From Chloroflexota bacterium (lineage in GTDB: Bacteria; Chloroflexota; Anaerolineae; Caldilineales; Caldilineaceae), in the NCBI GenBank assembly GCA_003577005.1, contig QEUW01000368.1, forward strand, positions 1-7,407: a stretch of DNA of 7,407 bases, in the 5' to 3' direction. Shown in pieces: positions 4,616 through 7,407 of this stretch (the stretch's first letter is position 1; each line of letters begins with the position of its first letter). The position numbers and the translations under genes were made by a program. The notes beneath the pieces are model-generated. The model ran no database searches and was not told where the DNA came from. It was given only the letters and a program-made list of their open reading frames with translations.

Positions 4616-7407
4616 CCAATCTTTTCATCATCAAACGCATAGTGGCGGTAGGGATAGCGGGTATCGTGCTACTTGCCGGCGCGATCCTGCTCCTCAGCAC
4701 CCCCAGTCGGTCTCTGGCTGCACCCCTGGTGGAAGAGCCAATCAGCAGCGATCCCCACCAGGGCGCGGCCGATCCGGCGGCGCCGCGGCTATGGGCAGTG
4801 ATGGCTGAGGTGGCGGGCGAGGATGCGGCCAACAGCCCGCACGCACCGATCGAGACCACTTTGCTCGATTTCCAACTGCCCGGCACCCAGCCCGGCGGGT
4901 TGAGTACGCCTCTGGCCGCCCCATCTAACTGTTCAGGCTGTCACGTCAATCATATCGTCGATAACTTCGCCGGCTCAATGATGGCAAACGCCGCCCGCGA
5001 CCCCATCTTTCGGGCGGCGCTCCAGGTGGCAAACAAAGATGCCAAGTTTGGGGGCGACACCTGTATCCGCTGTCACGTGCCCAACGCCTGGCTCAACGGC
5101 CGCGCTTCGATTGCCAATGACCCTAGCTCCACCGATGGGCGGCTGATCAACGCCGAGGATTTGCAGGGCGTCGCCTGTAGCACCTGCCACCGGCTCGTGC
5201 CGCCGGCCGCCACCACTGGCGAAGCCGCCGGTGATGCAGCAGAGCGCGCCGCATTGACCGGCCCGTTTATCACTGGCAGCTCGGCCTATATTGTGGATCG
5301 CAACGATGTACGCCGCGGCCCGTTTGACATCGCCGCGGCCCCGCACGCAGTGGCCCAATCGAGCTATTTGCAATCCGCCGAACTGTGCGCTACCTGTCAC
5401 GACATCGACAATCCGCTGCTCACTTTTGATGCGGGAACAAATGAGTTCAAACTCAACGATCTGGATGCCCCGGCGGGTGTGGATGACCGCCTCTTCCCCA
5501 TCGAACGGACCTATAGCGAATGGCAGGCCAGCACCTTTGCCAATGGCGGCGTCAGCGGGCTTGACTATCCAGGTCTCAAGCGCAGCACCGGCACGCAGAA
5601 TGGTCCCATCACCGTCTGCCAGGATTGTCACATGCCGATGGTCAGTTCCCCGCTGGCGAACGGGGGGCCGATGCGCACTGTGGGCCTGCACCAGTGGGCA
5701 GGGGGGAGCGCGGCCTGGCAAGATGGCATCGTCAAGGTGTGGGAGAATGTTGCCGCTGACACCGGTTTTAACAAGACCCAGACGACCATCGACAAAACCC
5801 TGGGCACAGAGATGCTCCAACGCGCTGCCCAGCTCGATGTGGCGATTGTCAACGGCCAGTTGGAGGTGAAGATCACCAACAACACCGGCCACAAACTCCC
5901 CACAGGCTATGCCGAAGGCCGCCGCATGTGGATCGAAATCTACCAACTGCGCGGGGCGACGCCGGTCTTCACCTCTGGGCTGATGGCTGGTGTGGTCGGG
6001 CCATTGATCGACGACCCTTATCTCAAGAAATATGAGATCAAACTTGGTCTCACCGAGTCCCACGCCCAGAATATCGGTCGCCCCGAGATTGCGGGCGAGG
6101 GGTTTCACTTTATTCTCAACAACGAGGTTGTTGTCGATAGTCGCATCCCCCCACGTGGTTTTAGCAATGCCGCCTTTGCTGCTCGCGATATGCAGCCAGT
6201 CGGCGCAAGCTATGCGGATGGCCAGTATTGGGACACGACCTATTACCCCATCCACCCCGAAGCCGACCAGATCAGCGTGCGCCTGATGTACCAGACCGCC
6301 ACGTCGGAGTATCTCGACTTTTTGGCGAGCGAGGCCAACTTTACCGTCAGCGACGCCGTGCGCGGGGACACCAACTGGGGGCAAATCATCGCCGATCTGC
6401 GCGGCCAGAACATCGGCAAACCAGTGGTGATGGCGGCCAAACACCTCTTTATCCCTCGCCAGTTTGTAGCCCCAAGCGGGACCGACACCGGAACTTGCAC
6501 CGATGCGGCGCAACCTTGCCAGACGATCACCTACGCCCTGAGCCAGGCCGTCGACGGGACTGAAATCCGCGTGGCCGCCGGCACCTATGCCGAGCAGATC
6601 CAGGTCAGCAAACCAGTCTCGCTGACCGGTGGCTTCACGCTGACCAACTGGATCACTCCGTCGTGGACAGCCAACCAGACGATCCTGGATGGCCAAAATG
6701 TTTACCGGCCGCTCACAATCAACGCCGATGGTGTGCGGGTCGATGGCTTTATTGTCCGCAACGGCAATGCGACCGCCAGCGACGGTGTGGGCGGCGGCCT
6801 CTTTATCGGCTCGGTCAACGTGGTGGATCGGGCGACGCTGGTCAATCTGCGGCTGGAAAACAATGTCGCCAGCACCGTTGACAGCGGCCAGGGCGGCGGC
6901 CTGGCGGTGGCGATGGGCAACACTTTCAACATCACCGCCGAATTGACGCTTAGCAACGTCACCGTGATCAGCAACACGGCCTCCACCGGCAGTCTCGGTT
7001 CCAGTGGCGGCGGGATGAGCATCCGGGCGGAAGGCAATTCCCGGCTCAATGTCGAAATGGCAAACGTCACCGTACAAGAGAACACAGCGGGCAACGACTT
7101 TAGTTCGAATGGCGGCGGGATGGTGCTCAGCCTCAACGGCGGCACGGCCCGGTTGCGCCAGACGCGCATCCTCGGCAACCACGCCGCTCGGATCAAGACC
7201 GTTTTGGGTGGTCCCAGCCGGGGTGGCGGTATCTTTCTGAACAACGGCAACCTCTCACTGGAAAATGTGCTGATTGCCAAAAACGACGGCGAGCGCGGCG
7301 ATGCGCTGTGGATTGAGTCGGGCAACAGCCCCAGTAGCACGGTGGCTATGAACTATGTCACCATCGCCGACAATTCCCGCGTGGCCGGCGACGCTGCCGC
7401 AGCCGTG
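4612..7407 (+). CDS. Secreted five-haem cytochrome c with C-terminal beta-helix (partial, 3' end off window)
   Basis: The frame is open for all 932 codons to the window edge. The N-terminus is a signal peptide or anchor: basic KR at 8-9, hydrophobic 10-29, possible cleavage near SLAA (34-37). Five CxxCH haem-c motifs follow, with first Cys at 107, 151, 189, 259 and 336 (CSGCH, CIRCH, CSTCH, CATCH, CQDCH), the layout of multihaem cytochromes of the c554 type. Residues ~400-610 form a beta-rich domain with NTGHKLPTGY (424-433), a motif often found after such haem domains; His427 might be a ligand. From ~612 the sequence becomes a parallel beta-helix of the DUF1565/pectate-lyase-like kind, opening with C629/C636 (a likely disulfide) and TEIRVAAGTYAEQI. 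GGG recurs at 727, 761, 799, 834 and 871. Haem attachment requires export. I infer a cell-surface electron-transfer or redox protein. AGAGG (4602-4606) and the ATGA overlap support the start. Substrate or electron partner is unknown. Confidence 0.88.
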   Translation, partial: MTNLFIIKRIVAVGIAGIVLLAGAILLLSTPSRSLAAPLVEEPISSDPHQGAADPAAPRLWAVMAEVAGEDAANSPHAPIETTLLDFQLPGTQPGGLSTPLAAPSNCSGCHVNHIVDNFAGSMMANAARDPIFRAALQVANKDAKFGGDTCIRCHVPNAWLNGRASIANDPSSTDGRLINAEDLQGVACSTCHRLVPPAATTGEAAGDAAERAALTGPFITGSSAYIVDRNDVRRGPFDIAAAPHAVAQSSYLQSAELCATCHDIDNPLLTFDAGTNEFKLNDLDAPAGVDDRLFPIERTYSEWQASTFANGGVSGLDYPGLKRSTGTQNGPITVCQDCHMPMVSSPLANGGPMRTVGLHQWAGGSAAWQDGIVKVWENVAADTGFNKTQTTIDKTLGTEMLQRAAQLDVAIVNGQLEVKITNNTGHKLPTGYAEGRRMWIEIYQLRGATPVFTSGLMAGVVGPLIDDPYLKKYEIKLGLTESHAQNIGRPEIAGEGFHFILNNEVVVDSRIPPRGFSNAAFAARDMQPVGASYADGQYWDTTYYPIHPEADQISVRLMYQTATSEYLDFLASEANFTVSDAVRGDTNWGQIIADLRGQNIGKPVVMAAKHLFIPRQFVAPSGTDTGTCTDAAQPCQTITYALSQAVDGTEIRVAAGTYAEQIQVSKPVSLTGGFTLTNWITPSWTANQTILDGQNVYRPLTINADGVRVDGFIVRNGNATASDGVGGGLFIGSVNVVDRATLVNLRLENNVASTVDSGQGGGLAVAMGNTFNITAELTLSNVTVISNTASTGSLGSSGGGMSIRAEGNSRLNVEMANVTVQENTAGNDFSSNGGGMVLSLNGGTARLRQTRILGNHAARIKTVLGGPSRGGGIFLNNGNLSLENVLIAKNDGERGDALWIESGNSPSSTVAMNYVTIADNSRVAGDAAAAV

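Noticed and set aside
4975..7182. 735-codon open frame on the minus strand
   Set aside because: It is antisense to the multihaem/beta-helix gene, whose plus-strand frame has a signal peptide, five CxxCH motifs and recognisable domains. The antisense product has no coherent domain or repeat pattern and arises from GC-rich codon bias that suppresses stops.
334..7407. tRNA, rRNA or known riboswitch
   Set aside because: I saw no cloverleaf with a TTCGA-type T loop, no conserved rRNA segment and no riboswitch-like core in the gaps.

Overview
The window is GC-rich bacterial DNA with tightly packed, mostly plus-strand genes. Four traits together point to a Chloroflexota-like bacterium (Caldilinea/Anaerolineae type): a Clp-N-domain protein, a GNAT acetyltransferase, short unrelated palindromes between genes, and a secreted multihaem/beta-helix protein. 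This taxonomic call is an inference from style, not from a marker gene.

Layout. The left edge (1-333, minus) holds the first 111 codons of a Clp-N (ClpA/B/C N-terminal-like) protein that runs off the window. It has a good ribosome-binding site and a plausible divergent promoter at 425-453. A 396-base gap (334-729) follows with no gene but with two large, adjacent inverted repeats (497-562 and 616-682). The second is framed by an outer 9-bp inverted pair (563-697), so it looks like a small mobile or dispersed palindromic element. A 12-TM MFS transporter follows (730-1920); its last nine codons are made of the left half of another palindrome (1891-1945). Next come a small uncharacterised 88-residue ORF (1974-2240), a GNAT-family acetyltransferase (2290-2910), and a four-helix membrane protein of unknown function (3107-3571). 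A perfect 17-bp hairpin (3598-3638) closes that block.

The right side is a second transcription unit: an alpha/beta hydrolase (3854-4615) overlapping by 4 bases (ATGA) a very large gene that starts at 4612 and stays open to the end of the window (at least 932 codons). That gene is the most notable content. It encodes a secreted protein with five CxxCH c-type haem motifs, then a GHKLPTG-containing beta-rich domain, then a right-handed beta-helix with a GGG motif recurring every 34-38 residues. I infer an extracytoplasmic, surface-exposed electron-transfer or redox protein. The partner hydrolase has a complete Ser-Asp-His triad and no signal peptide, so its role next to the cytochrome is not obvious.

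At least four different palindromes with the same build (arms 13-23 bp, loop 7-29 nt) lie in or at the edge of intergenic DNA. They are the main non-coding signal.
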